Shown here piece after piece: positions 53,010 through 64,000 of a stretch of 64,000 nt of DNA. Made by a program: the position numbers and the translations under genes. The stretch comes from Lepus europaeus. Its lineage: Eukaryota > Chordata > Mammalia > Lagomorpha > Leporidae. Below the pieces are notes generated by a model, which saw only the letters and a program-made list of their open reading frames with translations, did not search any database and was not told the origin of the DNA. The stretch's first letter is position 1, and every line of letters starts with the position of its first letter. The stretch is from positions 12,273,766-12,337,765 of the forward strand of contig NC_084837.1 in the NCBI RefSeq assembly GCF_033115175.1, in the 5' to 3' direction.

Positions 53010-56000
53010 ACACAACGTATTTATGTGAAACTGATACCATTTTCATGAAAAAACACCCGTCCTTACATGTGGCACATTGACCCTGCATGAGATACATTCC
53101 CATTTGCTGCATGTACATACGTGTGCCTGCATCTATACATGCACATCAATAACTGATACCACCTTCACGAAGCAGTCTATGGGGTGGCAACTCACTCTGC
53201 TCCCCGGGCTTCTATCTGGCAGTAACTGAACAAGGAGCTTTTGTCTACAGGAGTTCCTGGCACCTCTGCTCCATCCAGACCAGCTCCCACCTGCATGTGG
53301 CACAGAAAGGAGGGAGGAGGGAGGAAGGAGGAGCACCTGCCAGCTGGGTAGCACTCATGGGAGTCAAGGCACAGGCTGGGCACCTCTGAGTCACTCCAGG
53401 ACTCTGGGCTTCTTAGAAGATCGAGTGTTTCCGGGCGCCAGGTGAGAGGTTCCAGCTCCAAGCAGGTGTGCCGTACGGCAGCTTATTGCACGCTGAGCCC
53501 CTCAGAGCCCCTCTAGACCCGTTTCCTCTCAAAGCAGGCGAAGATGACAAGGATCCGTGCCCAGCCTGCGGGCCCACCCGCATCTTGGAGAGCAGGTTTA
53601 TCATGACTCTTCCTGCGGCTGGTGGGTACTCCCCACCTCCCCCTGGGGTTCGGCACAACTGGGGCCCAGATGGGTGGCAGGGAGGGCAGCAGGCGGGCAC
53701 TGCTGTGCCCTGCGCACTGCTCACCTCCTCCTACTCTCACTGGCTGCGGGGCCTGGGTCCAGGAGACCACATTCAGGTTGTGTTGGCCAAGGTCCCCTTT
53801 AGACCGTGCCTTGTGACAGTGTGGGAAAGGACTGTATAAACACCTTTTCTTGTCATTGTCCAGGCAGGCCACCACACAACATCCAGCCCACCGCCCTCCC
53901 AGAGCTCCGGCTCTGGGTCCCAGGCTGCAGGAATCTGGCCGTGCCACTCATTGGCAGCTTAAGGGCTCCGAGGGTCAGTTAGCTAACCACTGGGCAGGTG
54001 TGCAGAGTGCAGGACGCTCAGCCTGGCTCACCTTCTGCAGGGCAACCCCCAGATAGCTGGGCTACCAAGGCCTGCCTCCCAGGGCCAGCTGAGGTGGACT
54101 GATTGTCCCCTGAGCACTTTGGTGGCGAGTGGGCCAGGGCGACAGGGAGTGGACAGTCCTCATCTCTCCATGGAAAGACAGAGAGGCACTGCAACAGTTC
54201 TACACCCTGCTTGGTTACTGTGAGGGTCACAGGGTCACTGCAGGCACAGCTGCTTGCCAAGGGCGAGGACCCTAGAGCATGGGTCAGCAGAGTGACCCCG
54301 CAGGTGCCTGAGGTCAGCTGGGTGTTCTCTGTGCTGCCTCACACTGGGGCTTGCTCTGGGTGCTCCTGTAGCCATGGACAGTTCCCCAGTGAGGATGGGG
54401 GGTTGCCCACCCAGCTCTGCCTGTGGGCTGGAATACAGGCAGGGGTGCACCTGAGCGGGCGGAGATGGCAGGAGGCAGGTCCTGGACTCTCCCTTTCCAC
54501 ATTAGCCCTCTGCCCACTGAGCTCCCTCCTACAAGTGCTGCCAGGTTTTGGCAAATAAAGAAACGGAGGTTGGCCAGTTATACTTGAGTGTCAACGGAAC
54601 AGTTGAGTAATGCTGCAGGGTTGGCTCTTCCCAGAGGCCGCTTGAGTTTCCTGCGTTCTCTCTGGCAACTCAGCCGCCTAACTCTAGATCGCAAGCTCTG
54701 TGGTTAGGCCTTTGAACCTGAGCTCTGGGCGGGCTGGCGGCCGAGGCTGCTGGCCCAGGTTAGCCAAGCAGGTCACAGGCAGCAGAGCCCGTGTGCAGAG
54801 TTCACATGGGCAGAGCAAGCTGGAGGAACCAGGGGAGAGAAGCTGCACGCGTTCCCATGGACCCAGGGGCCCTCTCATGGTTGGGCTGTGGTCCCCTGTG
54901 GCCTTCCAGGAGCTCCCCTTCCACCTCAGCTCACTTGACAAGGTCCCTAACACCCCCCCCCCCCGACCCCAGATCCTATCCCCAGACGCGACCCAGCACC
55001 TGGGCACACAGAGGAGACTCATTGTGCTGACCCCGGGCCACTCCACATCAGAAATGGTGGGGTGCTCTGGTGGTCCTGTGGGGACCTCGTTCTGACACAT
55101 GCTGACCCCTGGGCACACAGGAAGGGGACGATTGGGCCTGAGGGGGTGCCAGGACAGACACACACCCAGTAGAAAGGCTTGTCTCTTTCATGGTCACACA
55201 CTAAGGCCAGGGGACTCTTGTTCTTGGCCTTGGGGCAAAGAGGGACTCCTTGAATCCTAGACTTAATCGAAGGAGGCACCATTGTGGCATGGCCCAGCTT
55301 GGGAGAATTTTGCATTGTATTTGCTGCCCAAGGCCAGGTAACAATTGTAATACTCAGGATTTTTTTTTTTTTAAATTTCTGATTGACAATACAGGGCACC
55401 CTAGCATAAGGAGAACGAGGACATTTAGTGACAGTGACACTGGGTCATGGCTTCAGGCACAGTTGAATCCAGGAGCCCCAACTGCAGCCAGAATCGCTCC
55501 CCCTCATCTCCTGAGGCCAGATCCTCCACAGGGCAGCAAACTGATCATCAACAGCCCTGAGCACAGAGAAGCCATAGCTTCCAGAACAAAGTGCTCATGG
55601 CCAGGGACCCCAAAGTCTCATCCCTCCCTGGGTCACGTGCTCAGCCCTGGAGCAATCCCTGTGGCTGGGGAGGCAGAGCTCCGAGCAGCCCTGGGTCCTG
55701 GGCCCACACCTGTGCAGGCAGTTGGCCCTGTGCCAATGGGGACGGGGACACTGGGCATGGGCAGACCGCCTTGGGCCCCAGTGGTCTACTCCCAGACAGA
55801 ATCGTCTGCCTGCCTCCGGAGTGTTCCTGCTTCTAAGTGAGGCCTCACGGGGAGCTGTGGCTTGTCTGAGGGTGGCTTCAGCTAATCTTATGTCCTTTGC
55901 ACAAACCTCTTCTGTATACCACCCTGAGGGGCACACATCAGCATGTAACAGGCTTGCACAGCGATGTGGCTGACAAATGCCATGGCCATAGCCCTGACAA

Positions 56001-56860
56001 CAAGCCAAACTCTGCCAAATGCAGGGCCAGTCCTCGGTCCTTGGGCTTCCTGCAGCCGCCCCATCTGCTTCTTCGATCCTTCCCAGCCTTGGGAGAGGAC
56101 ACCGCCAGCTCCCTGACAGCCGGGTGACGGCATTGCACTATGAGCTGTCACCTCGAGGGGGCGGTATTGACCCCGAGGAGGGCTCCTGCGGAGATGGTGG
56201 CAGGGAGGGACACAGCTCCTGCCACACACACAGCGTAGCATGGTGTTCTGACGCACGCAGACATTGCAGAATAGCCAGACCACCAACCTGATGAGCGTGC
56301 CCATCACCCACACACGGGCTGTTTTGTGTGTGGAGGACTCACAGTTTTCAAGGATAGAATTCATCGTGACCACCCACAGCCAGCGTGCTGTATAGCACAT
56401 ATCCCGATTACACTCTCACCTGAGCCAAACGCAGGCTCCAGCAGCCTCTCCCCACCCCCGGCCCCCGTGCGCCCAGCTCCTGCTGGGCAAAGATCTTGTG
56501 GGTGCAATTCACTGCACCTCATTTCCCACCATTGCAAGCTCTCACCCTGGGTCCCTAAGCAAGTGCAGCGCCCTCCCGGCTCCCTCCCCAGCCCTGTGCT
56601 GTGCTCAGCTCCGGACCTTGCACAGGTGCAGCACAGCTGCCCCATCAGACGAGGCTCCATTCCTGCCCCTGGAGGACTTTTCCTGCACGGTGGAAGCACA
56701 GGGTACCTGGTCACTGCCCAGCGAACCTGGTGCAGGAGTCTGGCCTGGCCCCCCACGCTCGCAGCCACCCTGGGCGCGCAGACCCCACGTAGCCGAGCAG
56801 CCCACGCTTTGGGTACTGGACAGTCATGCTGGGGCTGGGAAGTCCGCCCAGTCCAGTCCC
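53010..56860. other. SINE-free intergenic stretch
   Basis: Nearly 4 kb without a CSINE. Apart from a 12-base C run (54953-54964) and a T run (55361-55372), nothing recognisable. Several open frames of 100-250 codons occur in GC-rich sequence on both strands and look incidental. Confidence 0.45.
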
Positions 56861-56869
56861 TGGGAAAGG

Positions 56870-57340
56870 AGGAGCCCAAGCTCCGGGGGACGCCCGGCGC
56901 CGCGCCGACGGCGCCCTTGCCCCGCCTGGGCCAGACGTGGCCGCCCTGCGGACAGGGGAGCGGCGGCCCGCGCTGACCACGCCGGCCCTTGGCTGTACTC
57001 GAGCCCAGGGCCAACGAGGCAGAGTCCGCACTGCCTTCGGGACACGGTGACCTGGCAGGGCGGGCGGCGCCTCGGAACGACAGCGGGGGGACCCGGGAGA
57101 GGGCCGCGCCCACGCCGCCCTTTCCAAACGCTCGGCCGCACCTTCACCGAGATCCTATTTTTAAACCTGGAAGCTGCGCAGAGACCAGTCTGCAAACAGG
57201 AACCTTTAATAAAGTAGGAGGTGCGTGGGTGAAGGGAGCAGCAAGGGCGTTCGTGCAGTCGCTCTGTCGGCTGCAGGGACCACCGACCCCGCGGCTCCTG
57301 CGCGCCCGGCTGAGCCCTGCCTGCTGGGGACACGCGCCGC
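56870..57340. promoter_or_regulatory. CpG-dense segment with a perfect MEF2 site, candidate promoter
   Basis: CpG density is highest at about 56890-57130 (GGCGCCGCGCCGACGGCGCC and similar). A MEF2 consensus CTATTTTTAA at 57155-57164 sits on its downstream shoulder and could also act as a TATA-like element. Open frames here are typical of CpG-rich DNA. It may mark the start of a noncoding or unannotated transcript between KLF13 and the next gene. Confidence 0.45.
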
Positions 57341-57862
57341 CGCCCTGACCCGTGATTCTGAAGTTGCAGGGAGCTGGGGTCCCAAAGCAGAGACCCTCCA
57401 GGAGCACATGGCCAGCGCAGGAAGCAGCTGGAGTCTGAGCAGGGGGCACTTGGAGCTGGAAGCATTGGTAGCAGTGCGGCTGCCTTAGGGCCCTTGCTCG
57501 CAGCTGGGCCACTGCACACCCAGCCTGAGGCTGGAGGCGGGGCCTGGCCCGGTAAGAACCGCTGGGAGGGGCCGTGGTGACCCCGCCCCGGAGCCTGCAG
57601 GGTGACCAGTGTATTTAGGGCAGGCCTAGGGCACTTACCAAGCCCGGGTGTGTTTTTCTCCTAAAATACATTCCTCACATTTTATTCCTATTTTCCTAAC
57701 TTGTGTTGGCTGCTGGTGTCATTCACAGTCGCTGCTTCTGGCTCAGCGCCGACAGCGGCCATGCCTGTACTCCCGGAGCTGTGTCGGCAGCTTCCTGTCT
57801 GTCACCACAGTTGCTGTTTTCTCTCCGAGCTTAGGGTTCTTAGGAGAGGTATATGCTTCTTA

Positions 57863-58190
57863 TAAAGATTAATCTTATTTAGCTTGAAAGGCAGAGTTAG
57901 AGGGAGAGGAAGAGGGAGAGCTACAGAGAGGTATCTTCCATCTGCTGGTTCACTCCCAAATGGCTGTAATGGCCAGGGTTGGGCCAGGCCAAAGTCAGGA
58001 GCCAGGAGCTTCTTCCGGGTCTCCCACGTGAGTGCAGAGGCCCAAACACTTGGGCCATCTTCCAGTGCTTTCCCAGGCGCATTAACAGGAATGTGGATCA
58101 GAAGTGGAGCAGCCAGGATACAGACGGGCACCCATATGGGATGCTGGAGCTGCAGGTGGCTTTACCTGCTACACCATGACGCCGGCCCCA
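57863..58190 (-). mobile_element. CSINE, full length
   Basis: AAAGATTAATCTTATTTAGC tail and ACACCATGACGCCGGCCCC head. Confidence 0.9.
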
Positions 58191-58410
58191 CTAACAGATT
58201 ATTACAAAGACGTTTGAGCCTTCCTCATCTGTCATTGTAACTATTATTTTTAGTATTCTATTCATCAGTCATTTTGATTTTTATGCTTTTTTGATTTTTT
58301 TTTCTTTGTTTTTGTCTGGATTTTGTCATCTTGGGTTGTAATGGTCTCTTGTGTTTTGGAAAACATTTTCTCCATTTTTCTCTTCTTGTTCTTTTTCTTT
58401 TTTTTTTTTT

Positions 58411-58714
58411 AAGATTTGTATTTATTTATTTGAGAGGTAGAGTTACAGACAGGGAGAGGGAGAGACAGAGAGAAAGGTCTTCCTTCTGCTGATTCACTCC
58501 CCAAATGGTCAAAATGCCTGGAGCTGTGCCGATCTGAAGCCAAGAGCCAGGTGCTTCTTCCGGGTCTCCCACACAGGTGCAGCAGCCCACTGCTTTCCCA
58601 GGCCATAGCAGAGAGCTGGATTGGAAGAGGAGCAGCGGGACTCAAACCGGCACCTATATGGGATGCCAGCACTGCAGGTGGAGGCTTTAGCCCACTACGT
58701 CGCAGCACCGGCCC
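58411..58714 (-). mobile_element. CSINE, with a small internal deletion
   Basis: Lacks the usual 'ggcccaaggacttgggccatcttc' segment (the join is at about 58583: 'gcagcagcccactgctttccc'). Otherwise complete to the head CGCAGCACCGGCCC. Confidence 0.9.
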
Positions 58715-58860
58715 TTCCACTTTTATTCTATTAGCAGAGTTCTTTTAGATTCTTGTCTATATTAAAAATGATGTTTAGGAAAGATTGCTCATCACCTAGT
58801 CTCCTATCCACTCATTTCCTGGTCCTTAATTAGATAAATTTTTTTTATTATATTCTTTTT

Positions 58861-58911
58861 TTTAAAGATTTATTTATTTATTTGAAAGTCAGAGTTACAC
58901 AGAGAGAGGAG

Positions 58912-58949
<38 letters not shown>

Positions 58950-59207
58950 CTTCCATCTGCAGGTTCACTCCCCAATTGGCTGCAACAGCCAGAGCTGCGC
59001 TGATTCAAAGCCAGGAGCCAGGAGCTTCTTCCCAGTCTCCCACGTGGGTGCAGGGGCCCAAGGACTTGGGTCATCTTTCACTGCTTTCCCAGGCCATAGC
59101 AGAGAGCTAGATTGGAAGTGAAGCAGCCAGGACTTGAACTGGCACCCATATGGGATGCCAGCGCTTCTGGCCAGGGCGTTAACCCGCTGTACCACAGAGC
59201 CAGCCCC
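58861..59207 (-). mobile_element. CSINE, well preserved
   Basis: AAAGATTTATTTATTTATTT tail, (GA)n at about 58915-58947, head GTACCACAGAGCCAGCCCC. One of the least diverged common-subfamily copies. Confidence 0.94.
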
Positions 59208-59297
59208 GATAAATAATTTACATCCAGCCCACTGGCATGAAACTGTTGTCACAATGTTATGTACTTTTGGTCTCAAGAATAGACCTTTTTTTACATA

Positions 59298-59465
59298 AAG
59301 TATTTTATTTATTTCAAAGGCAGAGTTAGAGAGAGGGAGAGAGAGAGGGAGAAAGAGAGAGAGAGAGAGATCTTCCATCTGCTGGTTCACTCCCCAGATG
59401 GCCACAACGGCCGGAGCTGGGCCAGTTCGGAGCCATGAGCTTCCCCTGGGTCTCCCATGGCACGA
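59298..59465 (-). mobile_element. CSINE, head side missing
   Basis: Only the tail half is present, ending near 'cttcccctgggtctcccatgg'; unique sequence follows. Confidence 0.87.
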
Positions 59466-60014
59466 GGCTGGGGGCTGGTTCTGCCCCGACAGTGGGCAGT
59501 GCAGGTGCGTTGCTGGAAAGCAAACTGGCTCCCTGCACTCTGCAGGGATGGAGGAAAAAGCACCTGGCAGGTCCAAAGCAGGTCCCAGGGAAGGTGCTGA
59601 TTTGCTTGAGCAATGAAATCACATTTGGTCACAGCAGCTGCCACTGGTCAAGCTTAGGATGACCCATCGTCACTGTCTAAGGTCCATCTGCCATCCGCAC
59701 AGGCCAAATGGACAAGCTGAATGGGAACATGGTGGGAGCCCCCATCCCTGCCTCCCTCAAGTCCTCAGTGGTGGTGCGACTCTGTCAGTTTGTGCTTCAT
59801 GGATGTCAATGCCCCAGTATTAGCTGCATTTTAAAATAACTGTTTTAAATTCCTGGTAGATGGATTCTCTTGTCATTTTAAACTACCTTTGTCACTACTG
59901 GCTTGTTTGTGTGAAAGTCCGGCTTGTCTGGTGTTAGTGTTGCCAGCCCAGCTTCCTTGTGATTGCTTTCTGTATGCTAGTCCTCTTTCTACTTATCTTT
60001 CTTTTCTTTCTTTT

Positions 60015-60328
60015 TTTAAAGATTTATTTTATTTATTTGAAAGACAGAATTACAGAGAGAGGTAGAGACACAGAGAGAGGTCTTCCATCCGCTTGTTCAC
60101 TCCCCAGATGGCTGCAAGGGTAGGAGCCGCGCCGATCTGGAGCCAGGAGCCAGGAGCTTCTTCTGGGTCTCCCATGTGGGTGCAGGGACCCAAGGACTTG
60201 GGCCATCTTCTCCTGCTTTCCCAGGCCATGGCAGAGAGCTGGATCGGAGGAGGAGCAGCTGGGACTAGAACCGGTGCCCATATGGGATGCCAGCGCTTCA
60301 GGCCAGGGCGTTGATCCTCTGCGGCCCC
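60015..60328 (-). mobile_element. CSINE with perfect 14-base target-site duplication
   Basis: TCTACTTATCTTTC at 59988-60001 and 60329-60342 frames a well-preserved copy inside the old L1. Confidence 0.95.
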
Positions 60329-60733
60329 TCTACTTATCTTTCAGTTTATTTATATCTTTGAACCTAAAGTGTATGTCTTGGAGACAGCACAGTTAGATTT
60401 TTTTTTCTTTTTAAATCCAGCCTGACAATCTCTGCTTTTGATTGGGTTGTTTAATCCATTCACATTTAACACCATTGTGGGATTTATACCTGCTGGTTTA
60501 CTTTTTTGTTTTCCTCATGTCTCACATCTTTCCATTCCTAAATTCCCTTTTATATTAAATGGACATTTTCTATTGTAGCATTGTCATTTCATTCATGATT
60601 GTTTTACTATTTTTTAGTTATTTCCTTAGCAGTTGTTCTGGGTCTTACCAAATACATCCTAATTATTTAATATCTATGTTACATTTGTACTAACTTAATT
60701 CTGATGCTGTGTAGAAGCATCATTTTTTTTTTT

Positions 60734-61068
60734 TTAAGTTTCATTTTATTTAGTTGAAAGGCAGAGTTACAGAGAGAGAAAGGAAGAGAGAGAGAGAGAG
60801 AGATCCTCCATCTGCTGGTTCACTCCCCAAATGGCTCCAACATCCAGGGCTGGGCCAGGCTGAAGTCAGGAGCCAGGAGCTTCATCCAGGTCTCCCATGT
60901 GGGTGCAGGGGCCTGAGCACTTGAGCATCATCTTCCGCTGCTTTCCCAGGTGCATTAGCAGGGAGCCAGATCAGAAGTGGAACAGTGGACTCCAGCCTGT
61001 GTGCATATAGGATGCTGGCATTGCAGGCAGCAGTTAGGCTTAATCTGTTATACCACAATGCTGGCCCC
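60734..61068 (-). mobile_element. CSINE, full length, inside the old L1
   Basis: TTAAGTTTCATTTTATTTAG tail, head TATACCACAATGCTGGCCCC; somewhat older than the copy at 60015. Confidence 0.91.
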
Positions 61069-61535
61069 TATAACTATTTTTGTACTCCCCTTTTTGTGAC
61101 TTCATTGCTATATATATTACAATATTGCTACAAACCCAAAGACACATTGTTATAATAATTACTACTTTACATAATCCTATGTCTTTTAAGGAAACTGAGA
61201 GAAAAAAGGAGAGCGAGTACACATTCACAACTTGTCGTATATTAACATTACTATTTTTATTTTTGGTTCTCTTGTTCTGTCCCTGTGGATTGGAGTTCCC
61301 ATCTGGGGTGGTTTCCTTAGCCCAGTGTGGCTTTGCTGCCACCCACCTGCTTTGTGCTGTTACTGGCAGACACGTTACAAAACATTTTCTATGTCCCATT
61401 GCTTCTGAAATCAATGAAGAGAAGAAAGATAATAATAGTGTGCGTTTTATAGTGTCTTTTATAATTATACAACAAGATCACCAATGTATCACTTAATGAC
61501 ATTTGTGGTTATTGAGCAACACCTATACCAATGGG

Positions 61536-61574
61536 GTGTGTATGTGTGTGTATGTGTGTGTGTGTGTGTGTGTG
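61536..61574. repeat. (TG)n microsatellite
   Basis: TGTGTGTATG words followed by at least nine pure TG units. Confidence 0.93.
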
Positions 61575-62349
61575 GCATTACTGTATTTTATTCTTTTGGT
61601 GTGGATTCTGGTTTTCCTCTAAGACCACTTGCTTTCAGCCTAAATAACTTCCTTTAGCATTTCTTGTAAGGAACATGTGGCACATGGAGTCTGTCAGCAA
61701 CAGAACCTGCCAGTGTTTGTCTGGGACCGTCTTTATTTTACCTTTGGTTTTGAAAGACAGCCTTTCTGGGTATAGGAATGGTGGTTGACAGCCTTTTCTT
61801 TGACATTTTTAGTACATCATCCCACTGCATCCTGGACACCGTGGTTTCTGACGAGCAGTCAGCTGTCCTTCGTGCTGCGTTCCTTTGTAAGTGATGAGTT
61901 TGTAAGTGAGGAGTTGCTTTTCTCTTGCTATTTTCAAAATGTTCTTGAAAACAATGTTCAGTGTTCTTGAAAAAAGTGTTCAGCAGTGTTACTCTTTGTA
62001 AGGTCGACGTTTTACTGTTTGTGGATCTCTTAGCGTGGAGTTCATTGAGTTTTCTGAATGTGAGTCATTTCTCAGCCAACTTGAGAAGTTTTCAGCCGCA
62101 TTTCTTCAACCTTTTTCCTTCTCCTCTCCTGGTATTCTCATTATGTGTATGTTGCTGTGCTTAATGGTGCCACATGTCTGAGGCTTTATTTTTCTTCATT
62201 TATTTTCCTCTCTATTCTTTGCTTTGTGTATTCTCTGCTGATCTGTCTTCAAGTCGTTAATTCTGCCAATTCAGATCTACTGTTGGGTCCCTCTAGTGCT
62301 TTTTGTTTTCGTATTGTACTTCCCCCTTCTAGCATTCCTGTTTGTTCAC

Positions 62350-64000
62350 CTGTACCACAGAGACACACGTTCTGTCATCGAGAGGACCAGGCCACAGTTG
62401 GGAAGCAGCGTGGTGTCCGTGAGGTTCAGGAGCTTTTGTGTTGTTTTTAGGTAGCCTTTAGACAGCATGAAGGCAGAACCAGGGAGGTGGGGTCCATGGG
62501 GCTGGTTTTCCTTGTGGAGCCCAAGCCCCACCAGTCTCAGAACAGGGCCCTCTGCTGGCACACCTGTTTACTCAGGTGTGGTCTGTACCTGAATAAAAAT
62601 GCTAAGTGCAGGGAGCCCCTCAGCAACCTCGAGGCTATGCGGGGAGGCATCCTGGGTCTTGGCCAGAGGCCTCAGGACCCTCTACGGCCTAGGGATCCTG
62701 CCCATGCAGCCCCCTGCCCAGGGACGGCTTTTCTTAGGCAAGGATGAGAAAACTGCGACTCAGAAGCTGGTTTTTGTTACTGAGGCCAACTTGGCTGGGG
62801 TAGGGATTGGGTGGTGGTGATGAACTAGAGTTTGGGAGAAAGAGGCTGAGGGAGAGGCATTGTGTGGGGCTGGGCCACATGTCCACTCCCTGTCTTCCCA
62901 GGGTAGGGAAAAGCAGCAACTTCCTGCTGCATTCCTGGGATCACTGGGTTCACAGCCATGCCTGTCCCTTGGGCCAGGGTCACTGGGGAGGCCGGACTCG
63001 GTGCCCCTGTGGTCTTTTCCATCTGGCCTGGGCGAGCACAGTGCATGGGGGTCTCCGTCTCATTGGATGATCGAGGCAGGGGAGGGGCTGGATAGTCTGC
63101 TGAGGGCGTGCTGGCCCTGTCCCTCGGGTCCCCCCAGGGTGTGTGGCCACTCTTAGTGTTGATCCCTCAGTGGGCTCTGCACTCCCTACGCACCAGCACT
63201 ATCACCCCAGTTGTGTCTGCACACACGTGACCTGGGGATCACTCTAGGGGGTTCATCCTGAAATGTGGGCACAGTTGGAGGAAGATGAGGTATTCCGTAC
63301 CTCGGTGCTGGTGACAAGAGCTGGAAATACCTACTGCCCACCAGACAGGACAGCTGAGTCAAGTGTCATCCGCACACAATGGCAGGTGTCTGCCCCAGCA
63401 AGCAGGATTCTGTGGGTGGCAGGAGCAGCACAGGACACTCCCATGTGTGTGAAAACACTCATGCTAGTGTCCTCACACACTCACAGGCACTGGGGCACCC
63501 AGAAAGACACAGGGCGCCCAGGATGAGCTGAGCTGCCCAGCGGGTGGGAGTCTGGACTCCAATTCTCCGCGTGACCGTGTTTTCTAGAACTACAGCATCA
63601 TTCCACCCCTGTTAAGCTTCTTCTCCATATCCTTCTATTACACATGTTTAAAATTCATTCACAACTCTATAAGAGCATCTCTTTGGGGAAAGTCAGCCTG
63701 GAGAGAAAGCGTGAATTATGACTTCTGTTTTCTCCCTAAGAGTATCCATTTTCACCCTCCTGTTTGCAAATCATTTTCATGAGCCACTTGGGAATTTCCT
63801 GTTTATTTACCGTGGGCTCCAGCAAACCCAGACTCTCACAGCTCACGGCAGCGTTGGCCGCCGCTGCTGTCTGGCTGGGGCTTAGGGTGACTCATACCGA
63901 ACCTACTCTCCCACCATGAGGTCGTGGGCTGCAGGGAACCCCAGACAGGGCCCTCTGGTTCAGGGGAGCCAGCAGGGCTCTGCCTGTGGCTAAGGACCCT
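62350..64000. other. Unique intergenic stretch to window end
   Basis: No repeat or exon recognised. The last 400 bases include an AT-richer part with TTTGCAAATC (about 63766) and the forkhead-like TGTTTATTTAC (about 63801-63811), a possible regulatory element. Confidence 0.4.

Larger units (their letters stand above)
59780..62345 (-). mobile_element. Old LINE-1 (L1M-type) internal region, antisense, interrupted by two CSINEs
   Basis: The complement is recognisable at several blocks: 'cttttgattgggttgtttaatccattcacattt' (60436-60470), 'ttagcatttcttgtaagg' (61655), 'catcccactgcatcctgg ... gtttctgacgagcagtcagctgt' (61820-61870), 'gttcattgagttttctgaatgtg' (62040). These belong to the region between ORF1 and ORF2 or the 5' part of old L1M elements. 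Non-coding; the (TG)n at 61536-61574 lies within it. Confidence 0.75.

Noticed and set aside
56361-57519. Several 120-250 codon frames near the 57 kb CpG island
   Set aside because: Overlapping frames on both strands in CpG-rich sequence; no homology recognised and no consistent splice structure.
15741-64000. Search for OTUD7A or other neighbouring gene exons
   Set aside because: Human gene order predicts OTUD7A downstream on the opposite strand, but no frame shows OTU-domain or other recognisable protein sequence, so none is called.

Overview
The window is mammalian genomic DNA, almost certainly from a rabbit or another leporid. The main evidence is about 35 copies of the lagomorph-specific CSINE (C-repeat) SINE, in two visibly different subfamilies, plus the 3' end of a rabbit-type LINE-1. 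There are no bacterial features: no operons, ribosome binding sites or CRISPR arrays. I call one protein-coding segment only, the terminal exon of KLF13 (Krueppel-like factor 13) at 10438-10727 on the + strand.

Layout. Positions 1-10437 are the 3' part of KLF13 intron 1. This stretch holds an old antisense LINE-1 fragment (about 2.6-3.5 kb), a CpG-dense island (about 4.9-5.6 kb) that could be an internal promoter, one full CSINE and one truncated CSINE, and an ancient LTR-like fragment. Exon 2 completes zinc finger 2, encodes zinc finger 3 and ends with a serine-rich tail. A 3' UTR of about 5 kb follows, ending at a canonical AATAAA (15715-15720). It has no SINE insertions and carries an 8-mer miR-125 site, a Pumilio site, a miR-130/301 site and an AU-rich element.

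From about 15.75 kb to the end the sequence is intergenic. In human the next gene downstream of KLF13 is OTUD7A on the opposite strand; I see none of its exons here. The intergenic part begins with a solo-LTR-like element (about 15.95-16.66 kb) and a cluster of transcription-factor motifs (GATA, CArG-like, MEF2, CRE; 17.24-17.37 kb). After that come many CSINEs, often nested or paired with clear target-site duplications, with MaLR-type LTR fragments, LINE-1 remnants, a mariner-like element and two inverted copies of one ancient repeat between them. SINE-poor stretches (36.4-39.8, 40.8-43.9 and 48.4-57.8 kb) hold mostly unique GC-rich sequence, a second CpG-dense segment (about 56.9-57.3 kb) and an AP-1/ETS/GATA cluster (about 52.1-52.4 kb). 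The last 5 kb are dominated by an old antisense LINE-1 (59.8-62.3 kb) and then unique sequence.

I did not find a new multi-gene system. The points most worth following up are regulatory: the intronic CpG island, the KLF13 3' UTR sites, and the downstream motif clusters. Repeat family names come from sequence recognition, not a database search, and edges are accurate to roughly 5-30 bases.
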